Part shown: one piece after another, positions 22,377-30,855 of the stretch
Layout of the letters: each line of letters starts with the position of its first letter
Position numbering within the stretch: the stretch's first letter is position 1
Source of the DNA: an uncultured Clostridia bacterium
GTDB lineage: Bacteria > Bacillota > Clostridia > Lachnospirales > CAG-274
Direction of reading: 5' to 3'
Assembly (NCBI GenBank): GCA_947627425.1
Contig: CANQVZ010000016.1
Span: 1-44,542, forward strand
Length of the DNA: 44,542 nt
Made by a program: the position numbers and the translations under genes
The notes under the pieces: model-generated
What the model was told of the DNA's origin: nothing
Seen by the model: only the letters and a program-made list of their open reading frames with translations
Databases searched by the model: none

Positions 22377-24818
22377 CTATCTTGCTCTTATTTTGATCGT
22401 CATTCCGCTTTCTACCCTTACATTTGCTTCGGGCATCTGCACATAGACCGTGGGACCCGAGCTTTCGCTTGGTTCTTCGGGCTCTTTATCCCTATCGTCA
22501 TCGTCCTGCTTATCATTATCGGAAGAGCTGTCCTTCTTGTTTTCGACAGTGGTTGCCTCCGTAATGATATCGTCAAGGGTCTCATAATCAAAGCCGTCGT
22601 CCGTTTCCTCCGTCACATCCACCTCGAAGCCTGCGGATTCAAGCATCTTTTCGGCATCGCTCACGCTAAGTCCCACGACCTTAGGTATGGGCACAAGCTT
22701 GGTCTTGCCCTTTGCCGCTATGGTAAGCAGTATCTTTTCGGGCTTTTCGTCAAGGTTTGTGCCTCCCGCAGGCGACTGACTTATAACGGTATCGCCCGAG
22801 CCGAGTATCTGGAAGTCGATGCCCTCGTTTATGAGGCTATTTACTGTTTCCTTGAGGTTGGAATCGGTGTAGTTCTTTACGGTGTAGGATGTATCCGTTT
22901 CCTTAGCCGCCTCGCCCTCGTCATAGTCGGGAGGTATAGCCTCATAGTCAATTATCTTTTCAAATATCTGCTTAAGCACGGGCACGGGTGTTGCCGCGCC
23001 GCCTGCGTCGCTGTAATTTGCGGGCTTATGGAGAACCACCGTGACCATGATATCGGGATTTTCAACGGAGTGATAGCCTATGAATGAAAGCACATATTTC
23101 TGAGCGCTACGGGGCGACTGCTGAGCCGTACCCGTCTTGCCGCCTAAGCTGTAGCCCGATATCTGAGCCTTCTTTGCCGTACCCTCCGTAAATGTTTCCT
23201 CAAGCGCCTGTCTTACTTTGTCAGAGGTCTCCTGTGATATTACCTGCCTTACCACCTGGGGCTGTCTTTCTTCTATAATATTGCCGTCGGCATCCTGTAT
23301 ACTGCTCACAAGGTAGGGCTGCATGAGCTTGCCGCCGTTTATTACCGCCGCAAGAGCATTTGCCGCCTGTATTGCCGTGCAGTTGAAGCCCTGACCGAAG
23401 GAGTTTGTAGCCTTCTCAACGCTGTGAAGATTGTCTATTGTGTTAAGAAGATTTGCCGCGCTTGCCTCGCCCGGAAGGTCTATGCCCGTCTTTTCACCGA
23501 AGCCGAAATCGTGCTGATATTTAAGATATGTCTCGGCGGGTATCTTTGAAATAATATCCATCATGCCCACGTTGCACGACTGAGCAAGAACGCCCGTGAC
23601 ATCGAGCGGTCCGTGACCGCCTGTGGCATGACAGGGTATCTCCTCATCGGCTACCTTCTTATAGCCGCCGCATACAAAGGTGTCGTTCATTGTTATAAGA
23701 CCTTCTTCAAGCGCCATTGCCACAACTATGGGCTTATATATGGAGCCCGGCTCGAAGGTCTCCGTTATATTATAATTTTTCCATGTGCGGTTGAGAAGGT
23801 CATTCCTGTCCTCCTCGCTCATTTCTTCAAATTCCTTTTTATCCTCTGCGTCCTCAAGGCTGGATATATTCATGGGATTATTGAGATCAAAGGTGGGATA
23901 CTGCGACATGGCGTATATCTCACCCGTCTGAGGATTGGTTATGATAGCGGAAGCATATTCCGGTTCATAGGCGTCATATGCCTCTCTGCACGCCTCGTCC
24001 GCATAGTTCTGAAGATGGGCGTCTATAGTGGTGACTACCTTATTGCCCTTTACGGGATTTTCCCTTTGAGTGACAATGGAGCCATCCGCCTCATATGTTC
24101 TGAATGTCCTGCCGGGTATGCCCAGCATATATGTATTGTAGTATTTTTCAAGTCCCCATGAAGCGTCGCCCCTCACAAAGCCTATTACCTGAGCCGCAAG
24201 GCTATTGTAGGGATAGGAACGCTTTGTGTCCTGCTCACCGTAGAGCCAGCTGTAGCCCCATGAATTTATAGTCTTTCCCGTTTCGTAGGGCACATCCTTG
24301 GCAATGATAAGGTAGTGTCTGTTCTCGGCGGGATTTCCCTCGGAATCGAGAGCGACATAGCTTTCGAGCGTTTCAACGCTTATGCCCAATATCTCCGCAG
24401 CTTTGGCAAAGCTTTCATCCATTGAAAATGTAGGGGGAGTATAGTCCTTTCCCTTCTGTATTGCCTCGCTTTCCTTCTGCGCTGCCTTTTCTCTTTCGCC
24501 CTTGTCTACCTCCACGGCAAGAAGGGGATCGAGTATGATATCAAAAACAGTTTCTCCTACCGCAAGAGTTTCGCCGTTGCGGTCTACTATATCGCCTCTG
24601 TTGGGCGCAATGACCTTATTCTGTATCTTATTTATCTGCTGATTGATAGCCGTGGTCTCAAGCTCCGACCTGTTGAGCTTTATCATAAACACGCGAAAAT
24701 ATCCTAAAAATCCTATTGCAAGGACAAATAGGATAAGTAGGATAGTAAGTCTTGAAAAAAATATGCTGTTTTTTTTCGGCGGTTTTCTTCTGCCGCCCGA
24801 CTCGGGGATATTATTCAT
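22377..24818 (-). CDS. ftsI: Class B penicillin-binding protein (FtsI/PBP2B) with PASTA domains
   Basis: The septal transpeptidase partner of FtsW. The 813-residue protein has one membrane helix (about 22-45), the dimerisation domain with APNRGDIVDRNGE, and the transpeptidase motifs EPGSIYKP (S359, K362), SCN (S414-N416) and KTGTA (K561-G563). Two PASTA-like segments follow (about 644-702 and from 707). The second is interrupted by a very acidic Asp/Ser/Lys stretch (about 757-785), which makes the protein longer than usual. PASTA domains in such proteins may contact wall fragments or aid localisation. It is the first of two tandem class B proteins, the arrangement known as pbpB-spoVD in Bacillus. 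It is separated from ftsL by an 89-nt gap with possible RNA structure. Confidence 0.93.
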   Translation of the reverse strand: MNNIPESGGRRKPPKKNSIFFSRLTILLILFVLAIGFLGYFRVFMIKLNRSELETTAINQQINKIQNKVIAPNRGDIVDRNGETLAVGETVFDIILDPLLAVEVDKGEREKAAQKESEAIQKGKDYTPPTFSMDESFAKAAEILGISVETLESYVALDSEGNPAENRHYLIIAKDVPYETGKTINSWGYSWLYGEQDTKRSYPYNSLAAQVIGFVRGDASWGLEKYYNTYMLGIPGRTFRTYEADGSIVTQRENPVKGNKVVTTIDAHLQNYADEACREAYDAYEPEYASAIITNPQTGEIYAMSQYPTFDLNNPMNISSLEDAEDKKEFEEMSEEDRNDLLNRTWKNYNITETFEPGSIYKPIVVAMALEEGLITMNDTFVCGGYKKVADEEIPCHATGGHGPLDVTGVLAQSCNVGMMDIISKIPAETYLKYQHDFGFGEKTGIDLPGEASAANLLNTIDNLHSVEKATNSFGQGFNCTAIQAANALAAVINGGKLMQPYLVSSIQDADGNIIEERQPQVVRQVISQETSDKVRQALEETFTEGTAKKAQISGYSLGGKTGTAQQSPRSAQKYVLSFIGYHSVENPDIMVTVVLHKPANYSDAGGAATPVPVLKQIFEKIIDYEAIPPDYDEGEAAKETDTSYTVKNYTDSNLKETVNSLINEGIDFQILGSGDTVISQSPAGGTNLDEKPEKILLTIAAKGKTKLVPIPKVVGLSVSDAEKMLESAGFEVDVTEETDDGFDYETLDDIITEATTVENKKDSSSDNDKQDDDDRDKEPEEPSESSGPTVYVQMPEANVRVESGMTIKIRAR

Positions 24819-24840
24819 AATATCAGTCCTTTGTATATAA

Positions 24841-24895
24841 AAGCCCGAGGGCTGTTATCTGCGTAAGGGCTGCCTGTGTAAGCACAAAACAGCCC
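24841..24895 (-). promoter_or_regulatory. Possible alternative RNA structures between ftsL and ftsI
   Basis: In plus-strand coordinates GGGCTG occurs at 24849-24854 and 24867-24872, CAGCCC at 24890-24895 and AAGCCC at 24841-24846. On the minus-strand RNA these give mutually exclusive helices, one followed by TTTTATAT. This may be a weak attenuator; short helices make it uncertain. Confidence 0.3.
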
Positions 24896-24907
24896 CATAT
24901 ATATAAA

Positions 24908-25561
24908 CTATTCAAGAAGGTTCTTTATAAGCTGCCACACGCTCTTTTCATTTGTATCGATATGTGCGTCATACTGCACCGTGTAGCTTTCGTTGGGCAC
25001 ATTTACCTCTGTGATCTGATATGCCTGAGGTCTCTGAAGTCCAAGCTTTTCCGCCTCTCTTGCAATTTTATTCAAGTCCACATTTTCATCCAGAGAAGTC
25101 TTTAAAAACTGATTTTGCTCCTGTATATCGGCAAGCTCCGCCTGCTTTGAAGCTATCTGCTCTCTGTAATAGCTGTTGTTTGCGTTGGAAATAAGCACGG
25201 CAATAAGGAGAGCGGCAACAGCTATGACAGTAACTATAAGTCTTGGCATATATATCAATTCACTTCCCTTTTTGCTTGCACGCTTAACTTTCTTGGTTGG
25301 CTTTCTTCCCGAAGGAATTGCACGGTAATCCTCTGCGACCGAGCTGTTGTTATAAGCCGAATAGGGATTGCCGTAATAGCCGTAGCGCGAGGAAGTCCTG
25401 CCCGAATGTCCTACCGCTGTGTATATACTCCTGTTTACCGTACCGTCGGTATAGTAATATCTGTATCTGTTTTCCGTGGTGTATGATCTTCCGCCCGCTT
25501 TTGAAACAGTATTATTATATTGTCTTTGTGGTTGTCTGTAACCTGCTCTTGAATTTCTCAT
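24908..25561 (-). CDS. ftsL: FtsL-like cell division protein
   Basis: A 217-residue single-pass membrane protein between rsmH and ftsI, the usual place of ftsL. The long N-terminus is basic and rich in Tyr, Arg, Ser and Gly. It is followed by one membrane helix (about 108-127) and a short coiled coil typical of the septum-forming FtsL/FtsB family (SKQAELADIQEQNQFLKTSL), then EAEKLGLQRP, the conserved end motif. The tail has a tyrosine-rich extension. The start at 25561 has AAAGGGGA upstream. FtsL-type proteins form a complex with DivIB/FtsQ and FtsB that activates FtsW and FtsI. The extended cytoplasmic N-terminus is longer than in Bacillus FtsL. Assignment rests on position, topology and motif. 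Confidence 0.8.
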   Translation of the reverse strand: MRNSRAGYRQPQRQYNNTVSKAGGRSYTTENRYRYYYTDGTVNRSIYTAVGHSGRTSSRYGYYGNPYSAYNNSSVAEDYRAIPSGRKPTKKVKRASKKGSELIYMPRLIVTVIAVAALLIAVLISNANNSYYREQIASKQAELADIQEQNQFLKTSLDENVDLNKIAREAEKLGLQRPQAYQITEVNVPNESYTVQYDAHIDTNEKSVWQLIKNLLE

Positions 25562-25587
25562 GCAGATTCCCCTTTCATGCCTGAAGA

Positions 25588-26520
25588 CTAAAGCTTTTCG
25601 GCAATTCTTAGCTTGGCGCTGTGTGCGCGCCTGTTCTCCTGAGTTTCCTCTTCACTCGGAAGTATGGGCTTTCTTGTTATCACCTTCAGCTGCGGCTTTT
25701 TGCCGCACACGCATATGGGAAAGTCTCTCGGACAGGTGCAGGGATCTTCAAGATCTCTGAATACATTTTTTACTATCCTGTCCTCCAAGGAATGGAAGGT
25801 GATGATACATATCCTGCCTCCCGGCTTAAGAAGGTCGGTCATATCCCTTACAGTATTCTCAAGTATGCCCAGCTCGTTGTTTACCTCTATCCTTATAGCC
25901 TGAAATGTACGCTTTGCGGGATGAGGACCGTCCGAGCGCGCTCCCTTCGGTATAGCCTTCTTTATTATGGAAACAAGCTCAAATGTCGTTTCCACGGGCT
26001 TTACCTTTCTTTCATTTATAATAAACTCCGCTATTCTTTTTGCCCAGCGTTCCTCGCCGTAATCCTTTATTATGCGGGTAAGCTCGGCTTGTGTGTATTC
26101 ATTCACCACCACATAAGCAGACAGAGGCGCTGATTGATCCATTCTCATATCGAGAGGAGCATTGTGGTTATGGGAAAAACCTCTGTCTGCTTCATTAAGC
26201 TGGTGGGAGGACACACCTAAATCAAGTAAAAATCCATCAAAACTTTCTATCCCCAGATCATGGGCTATATTTTTTATATCCGAGAAATTATTTTTTACAT
26301 ATTTAACATTGGTATAGTCCTTTAATCTTTGGCTTGCAGCCTCTATGGCATCGGCATCCCTGTCTATACCTATCAATGTTCCCTCCGTGCCTATAAGAGA
26401 GGCTATGCGGGAGGAATGACCGCCGCCGCCCAAAGTACAGTCCGCATAGACACCGCCTTTTTTTATTTTTAGACCGTCTATACATTCATTGAGCAGTACC
26501 GGTATATGTTCAAAGTTCAT
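25588..26520 (-). CDS. rsmH: 16S rRNA (cytosine(1402)-N(4))-methyltransferase
   Basis: RsmH (MraW) methylates C1402 in the decoding centre of 16S rRNA, using S-adenosylmethionine. The 310-residue protein starts [13 protein letters not shown], the usual beginning, then has the SAM-binding loop [41 protein letters not shown], and the C-terminal [13 protein letters not shown]. It lies 23 nt after mraZ and 26 nt before ftsL, in the conserved order of the cluster. Confidence 0.97.
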   Translation of the reverse strand: MNFEHIPVLLNECIDGLKIKKGGVYADCTLGGGGHSSRIASLIGTEGTLIGIDRDADAIEAASQRLKDYTNVKYVKNNFSDIKNIAHDLGIESFDGFLLDLGVSSHQLNEADRGFSHNHNAPLDMRMDQSAPLSAYVVVNEYTQAELTRIIKDYGEERWAKRIAEFIINERKVKPVETTFELVSIIKKAIPKGARSDGPHPAKRTFQAIRIEVNNELGILENTVRDMTDLLKPGGRICIITFHSLEDRIVKNVFRDLEDPCTCPRDFPICVCGKKPQLKVITRKPILPSEEETQENRRAHSAKLRIAEKL

Positions 26521-26543
26521 TTCCTCAGATCCTTATTTTCTTT

Positions 26544-26972
26544 TTAAATGCCAAATTCGCTGAGGGCTTCAAGGCTTTCGTCATCGAAGTTGTAAGAGGA
26601 GTTGTATTCCTCCCACCTTGCCTTGTCCCATATTTCAACTATATCGCCGTTGCCTGTGCTGACGATCTCCTTTGTGATGCCTGCGTGTTCTCTTAGCTTT
26701 AAGGGAAGCATTATTCTTCCGTTGCCGTCGGGTTCGCACTCAAAGGCGGAAGCAAGCTTAAATCTTTTGTATGCCATGGCTTTGCGGTTGGTGGTAGGCA
26801 GTGAGTTAAGCTTTTCTACAAGAGCTTCCCATGTTTCGGCAGTATAGAGAGCAAGACAGCCCTCAAGCCCATGAGTAATGAAGAACTTGTCCCCAAGCTC
26901 CTCTCTGAACCTGGCGGGTACTATAGCTCTGCCCTTGGCATCAATATTATGCACATATTCGCCTATAAACAT
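26544..26972 (-). CDS. mraZ: Transcriptional regulator MraZ
   Basis: MraZ is a ring-forming AbrB-like DNA-binding protein that represses its own dcw operon. At 142 residues it has the usual length. It has two related halves, the first beginning FIGEYVHNIDAKGRAIVPARFRE and the second CEPDGNGRIMLPLKLREHAG, each containing the DxKGR / DGNGR turn. It is the first gene of the operon, and the DNA upstream carries four G-rich boxes spaced exactly 10 bp (27013-27046) that match the kind of site MraZ binds, so autoregulation is well supported. Confidence 0.96.
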   Translation of the reverse strand: MFIGEYVHNIDAKGRAIVPARFREELGDKFFITHGLEGCLALYTAETWEALVEKLNSLPTTNRKAMAYKRFKLASAFECEPDGNGRIMLPLKLREHAGITKEIVSTGNGDIVEIWDKARWEEYNSSYNFDDESLEALSEFGI

Positions 26973-27012
26973 ATAAACCGCCGCCTTTTTGGAATGGGTC
27001 GCTCATTTTCCG

Positions 27013-27046
27013 CCCCATCTAACCATTAGTAACCACTTTCCACCAC
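27013..27046 (-). promoter_or_regulatory. MraZ operator: four boxes with 10-bp spacing
   Basis: On the minus strand GTGG (27046), GTGG (27036), ATGG (27026) and GGGG (27016) begin successive 10-bp units, just downstream of the -10 box and 40-75 bp before the mraZ start. Known MraZ sites are 10-bp direct repeats of TGGG/GTGG type. The first two units also read AAGTGG. Confidence 0.75.
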
Positions 27047-27055
27047 TTGATACCT

Positions 27056-27084
27056 ATTTTACATCATAATAGGTGAAAAGGCAA
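27056..27084 (-). promoter_or_regulatory. Promoter of the mraZ (dcw) operon
   Basis: TTGCCT (27084-27079), a 17-nt spacer, and TAAAAT (27061-27056). The predicted start lies at the edge of the MraZ boxes, so MraZ binding should block it. Confidence 0.7.
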
Positions 27085-27567
27085 TAGTAAAAATTGGCAA
27101 AATTTATTTTTTACAGTGAATAGACACAATATTATGCATTGGCTGAAAAGCAATATTCAACCACTAAATATAGTATACCACAAAATCAAAAAACTAGATA
27201 TAGTATTTTGCAAATTTTTTAATATTTTTTTATATTTGCTTAACATTTGAGTAATATCTTTGTTTTTATTGTGAATGTGCATAATTTTTGCCGCAAAATT
27301 TTACATTTTTAGTGCTTATTCTACATAGAAATACTATCTTTGGGGTGTGTTGTTGTGTACCTTTTTATTTCATTGTGCAAAAATAACAATATAAAATTTA
27401 ATTTTTGGTTATAATTTTTATATAGTTATATTTTTAACATAAATTTATTTGCCTTCAAAAGAGCACAACTCAATCCCAAAAACACAGCCAAAATCTAAAA
27501 AAAACAAAAAACGGCAGTGCACTGCTCCGTTTAAAAAATATTAAATTTTGTTGTAATAATTTTTTTG
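27085..27567. other. AT-rich intergenic region with one orphan hairpin
   Basis: Nearly 480 bp without a credible gene. Two ATATAGTAT repeats occur near 27170 and 27205. At 27509-27532 an AAACGG/CCGTTT hairpin encloses the 12-bp palindrome GCAGTGCACTGC. On the minus strand it is followed by a long U-run, so it looks like a terminator, yet no minus-strand gene lies just upstream. No clear cluster of DnaA boxes was found. Confidence 0.45.
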
Positions 27568-27596
27568 TTGACAAATCTTCTTTTTTACTGTATAGT
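27568..27596 (+). promoter_or_regulatory. Promoter of the tRNA gene
   Basis: TTGACA (27568-27573), a 17-nt spacer, then TATAGT (27591-27596); the tRNA begins 13 nt further. Confidence 0.8.
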
Positions 27597-27608
27597 ATTA
27601 GTATGTTC

Positions 27609-27681
27609 GCTGATATAGCTCAGGAGGTAGAGCGCAGCATTGGTAGTGCTGAGGTCACGGGTCCGACTCCCGTTATCAGCT
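27609..27681 (+). tRNA. tRNA-Thr (anticodon GGT)
   Basis: The 73-nt cloverleaf has a perfect 7-bp acceptor stem (GCTGATA/TATCAGC), a D arm GCTC...GAGC, an anticodon arm CAGCA/TGCTG with loop TTGGTAG (anticodon GGT, reading ACC and ACT), and a T arm ACGGG/CCCGT. The CCA end is not encoded. The T loop reads TCCGACT, with C where the nearly universal T55 (pseudouridine) is expected. Promoter and terminator flank it closely, so it is a single-gene unit. Confidence 0.92.
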
Positions 27682-27685
27682 TAAC

Positions 27686-27722
27686 AAAAGCCCACTGAAC
27701 AAGCTGTTTTGTGGGCTTTTTT
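27686..27722. terminator. Terminator of tRNA-Thr
   Basis: AAAAGCCCAC and GTGGGCTTTT pair around a 15-nt loop and are followed by T residues. Confidence 0.85.
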
Positions 27723-27809
27723 ATTCTCAAAACTTTGCAAAAAATGTATTTTGATGTCTATTGCAGGCTGTCTTTTCTTAATTTCACTAATATACAAGGA
27801 GCGATCGTA

Positions 27810-29663
27810 ATGAAAAAAATATTTACAGCCGTTATTATTATGACAGCCGTTTCGGCTGTTTCGGTCTTTGGCAGCGAAAGACTTCCGTTAAAAGATACGC
27901 CGTATTATTATGAATGTGGTGAAACAGGCTATAACTATACGCTTTATGATAAAGACGGCAGCATAATATCCGAAAACGAATACGATGTTATAAAGCCCGG
28001 CGGAGGGAAAATCATCGCCAGAATATTGGAATACGGTCAAAAATACAGCATATTGGATCAAGATCTGAATATTTTGACAGAACCGCGTTTCAGTCAGATA
28101 GATTACAACGAAAACACACAAACCTTTGAATGTCTTACATGGGGAGAGGGACCGGATAAGATAGAATTTTTCGACTCCGATATAAATCCCGTACCGCAGC
28201 CGCGCGACATAAGAAAGCTTGGGGACACGGACTGTTTTTATGAAAGGGTAATAGACGAAAAAGCCGAAATATCCGGCGGCTATATAAGCTATTTTATATG
28301 CGATGCGGACGGGAACAGGCTGTCCGATACGGAATACAAGGATATAAAATGCATTTCCGACAAAATAGTTGTGACGGATATGAACGGCGCTATGACCACA
28401 TATACCGACTTAGCGCAGCTTATCGACCGAAGCAGCGCAAGTCAATGGGCAAGAGAGAGTATAAACAATGCCATATCTGTAGGCATAGTGCCCGAAGCAT
28501 TACAGGCGGATTATACAAAGAAAATAAGCAGGCGGGAATTTTGCCGTCTTGCCGTGCAGACATATATGGCAAAAACGGGTCATGAGCTTGACGGCGCTTT
28601 GACATCTCCTTTTGACGATGTTTCGGACGAATATGTTACTGCTGCATACGAGCTGGGAATCGTTCGGGGTACGGGACAAAATAAATTTTCGCCTGATAGC
28701 TTTATAACGCGTCAGGAAGCCGCCGTAATGCTTAACAATCTGGCAGGTATTTTAAATATAAAAGGAAACGGAAGAACGGAGAAATTTATTGATGAGGAAT
28801 ATTTTGCGCAGTGGGCAAGGGACGCAATATACAGTATTGCCTCCGTCAAAAGCGGAGCCGGTTATGTAATGATGGGCACAGAACCAAATAAATTTTCACC
28901 GTGGATGAACTATACAAGAGAGCAGGCTATCGCCACAATGCTCAGGCTTTACAATTGTCGTGATTCAAAATCCATAAGCGACGGTCAGTATACTCAGCCT
29001 GTGGGCGGGGAGTGGCTTTATTGCAGCGGCGGAGAATACGACAGCAAAAGCGATGAATTATATTACATTATATATAGGGTAAAAAAGGACGGCAGTGAAC
29101 AGCAGGAGCTTTTAAAAGACAGATCATGCGGTATAAGCTTTGTAACGGATGAATTTATATATTACACAAGCGAGGGTAAATTTTACAGAATGGGACTTGC
29201 CGGCGCCGAAAAGACCGAAATAAGTCAGAATGAACTGGACAGCGCATATATGCTTACAAGCAGGGAAACCTTTGATGAAGAATACCACTATTATCTTGCG
29301 GAGGATTGGAGCAAAGGCATGAGAAGCCCCGATCAATATCTGACAAGGAGCAAGCTTGACGGCAGCGAAGAAATACGGCTTTATGATGAACCCATAAATG
29401 ATTTGCCGATATTGTATGACAATTGTATTTTTGTCGTGTATAATGATGATATTCTTAAGTTTGATAAAGACGGTAATTATGTAAACCTTACGGAAAATGC
29501 CGAACAAAGCGTGTGGGATATTATAAAAATAGAGAACGGCAAAATATACTACGGCTGCGGAGATAATAGCGAGATGTATTCTCTTTCTTATGACGAAATA
29601 TATTCTATGGATATTGACGGCAGCAACAATAATAGGCTGTTTAAAAGAATATCCGTAAGTTAG
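27810..29663 (+). CDS. Surface protein with S-layer-homology domains and a C-terminal propeller-like region
   Basis: A 617-residue exported protein. A signal peptide (about 1-20, MKKIFTAVIIMTAVSAVSVF) leads to an N-terminal region with WG-type turns (YTLYDKDGSIISENEYDVI). In the middle are three S-layer-homology units (about 205-383). The clearest reads SPFDDVSDEYVTAAYELGIV...NKFSPDSFITRQEAAVML, with a third ending NKFSPWMNYTREQAIATML. The C-terminal part (about 400-617) is a DUF5050-like region with repeated Tyr-rich strands. SLH units usually bind pyruvylated secondary wall polymers, so the protein should sit on the cell wall. Placement of SLH units in the centre is less common than at an end. 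The ATG at 27810 has AAGGAG 8 nt upstream. No clear promoter was seen. Function beyond wall attachment is unknown. Confidence 0.82.
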   Translation: MKKIFTAVIIMTAVSAVSVFGSERLPLKDTPYYYECGETGYNYTLYDKDGSIISENEYDVIKPGGGKIIARILEYGQKYSILDQDLNILTEPRFSQIDYNENTQTFECLTWGEGPDKIEFFDSDINPVPQPRDIRKLGDTDCFYERVIDEKAEISGGYISYFICDADGNRLSDTEYKDIKCISDKIVVTDMNGAMTTYTDLAQLIDRSSASQWARESINNAISVGIVPEALQADYTKKISRREFCRLAVQTYMAKTGHELDGALTSPFDDVSDEYVTAAYELGIVRGTGQNKFSPDSFITRQEAAVMLNNLAGILNIKGNGRTEKFIDEEYFAQWARDAIYSIASVKSGAGYVMMGTEPNKFSPWMNYTREQAIATMLRLYNCRDSKSISDGQYTQPVGGEWLYCSGGEYDSKSDELYYIIYRVKKDGSEQQELLKDRSCGISFVTDEFIYYTSEGKFYRMGLAGAEKTEISQNELDSAYMLTSRETFDEEYHYYLAEDWSKGMRSPDQYLTRSKLDGSEEIRLYDEPINDLPILYDNCIFVVYNDDILKFDKDGNYVNLTENAEQSVWDIIKIENGKIYYGCGDNSEMYSLSYDEIYSMDIDGSNNNRLFKRISVS

Positions 29664-29686
29664 CATTATATTAGGATTAAAATTTT

Positions 29687-29718
29687 AAAAGGCAGAACAT
29701 CTTATGCTCTGCCTTTTT
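29687..29718. terminator. Bidirectional terminator between SLH protein and nuclease
   Basis: AAAAGGCAGA and TCTGCCTTTT pair, with CAT/ATG pairing inside the loop. T-runs flank both sides, serving the converging genes. Confidence 0.85.
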
Positions 29719-29727
29719 GTTATGATA

Positions 29728-30696
29728 TTATTTGAGTAGTTCCTCATATTTGGCATAGTCCGATTTGGGAACCTTTAATGCTTCCAAAGCCTTGTCTAAT
29801 GACACACCAAAACTCGACATAACATTTTTGATATTCTCCAATAAAGTATTTTCTGCACCTTGTGCCATACCTTTTTCAATTCCCTTTTCAACGCCTCTAT
29901 CATATACACCTAAGCTGTAATCACACATTTCATACACCTCCGTTTGCATTTCTTCACTCATCTTTATATCATATTCACTTTCAAGCACCTGTTTTTTGGT
30001 GTCAAGGCTCACATCCTCCGAAAACAGAACATCAAGCATTTTAATAAGTCCGGAATAGTTGCCGTCCTTCTCTCTGCCGAGGCAGACAAGCACGACCTCG
30101 TCCGTATCGTAATATCCTCTTAGGTTAGGCGCGCTGCCCACCAAGTTTGTTTCGGTAAGATGGATTCTTTTGATCGTATTTCTCATTTCAACATAGGGAT
30201 TTGTAAGCACCCATATGGAAATTACTTTTTTTATTTTTTCATATTCGCCGTTTACAAACTCTCTGCCGTACTGATGCGACAGCATACGAGCGCAGTAATA
30301 TCTCGCTCGCCTTAGTAGATTGTGCAGAGATTTGATCCTGCTCTGCGCCTCTATATTAATTATAAGCTTTACCTGCTCATTTGATACGGGTATACATACA
30401 TCAAAGAGAATATCGTATCTTGCCGTGCCCTCGTCTATGGAGCTGTCCTCCGTGTTTTTGCCGTCAATTACGATACCTTCATCTTGGTGAACGGCTTCTT
30501 CCGATACAAGAGGCTTGCCCTCAATATATTTTTCTGCAATTTCATTTGCGTCAAAATCCTTGAACTCGGCAAGACAGCCCTTTAATATATGCGCCAGTAT
30601 TATTTTAAATGATAACACCTTCTTGCAGGCTTCGTCAAGCTTGGGATTTCTGTAAGCTGTATCTATTGTTCTTGAAACAGGCGTGTTGCTTTCCAT
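29728..30696 (-). CDS. Rpn-family PD-(D/E)XK nuclease (transposase-like)
   Basis: A 322-residue protein of the Rpn / PD-(D/E)XK nuclease family transposase group, widely spread and often multi-copy in gut Clostridia. The nuclease core is visible as ARYDILFDVCIP (active Asp) and LIINIEAQ (Glu-x-Gln in place of the classic E-x-K), followed by RRARYYCARMLSHQYG, a family helix. The C-terminal part has a helical region with MAQGAENTLLENIKNVM, typical of the group. Members make DNA breaks and promote recA-independent recombination in E. coli, or may act in phage defence; none are seen to carry terminal repeats here. The start at 30696 follows AGGAGGAG. Its own promoter lies upstream. No inverted repeats or target duplications flanking the gene were seen, so I do not call a mobile element. 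Confidence 0.85.
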   Translation of the reverse strand: MESNTPVSRTIDTAYRNPKLDEACKKVLSFKIILAHILKGCLAEFKDFDANEIAEKYIEGKPLVSEEAVHQDEGIVIDGKNTEDSSIDEGTARYDILFDVCIPVSNEQVKLIINIEAQSRIKSLHNLLRRARYYCARMLSHQYGREFVNGEYEKIKKVISIWVLTNPYVEMRNTIKRIHLTETNLVGSAPNLRGYYDTDEVVLVCLGREKDGNYSGLIKMLDVLFSEDVSLDTKKQVLESEYDIKMSEEMQTEVYEMCDYSLGVYDRGVEKGIEKGMAQGAENTLLENIKNVMSSFGVSLDKALEALKVPKSDYAKYEELLK

Positions 30697-30729
30697 AGCC
30701 CATTGCTCCTCCTCTTTGTTTCTAATTAT

Positions 30730-30758
30730 ATTTTATTATAACAGAGGTAAAAAGTCAA
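30730..30758 (-). promoter_or_regulatory. Promoter of the Rpn-type nuclease
   Basis: TTGACT (30758-30753), a 17-nt spacer, then TAAAAT (30735-30730). Confidence 0.7.
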
Positions 30759-30855
30759 GTAAAACGCTTTGTCTGCTTTTTTGTTAACGATATTATAGGT
30801 TTAATATATAATAAAATTATAATAACATGTATTCAAATATGTTGAGAGGTTATAT

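Noticed and set aside
26973..27600. Replication origin in the AT-rich gap
   Set aside because: No cluster of DnaA boxes was seen, and dnaA, dnaN or other origin genes are not nearby.
29728..30696. Insertion sequence built on the Rpn-type gene
   Set aside because: No terminal inverted repeats or target duplications were found; flanks are ordinary promoter and terminator sequence.
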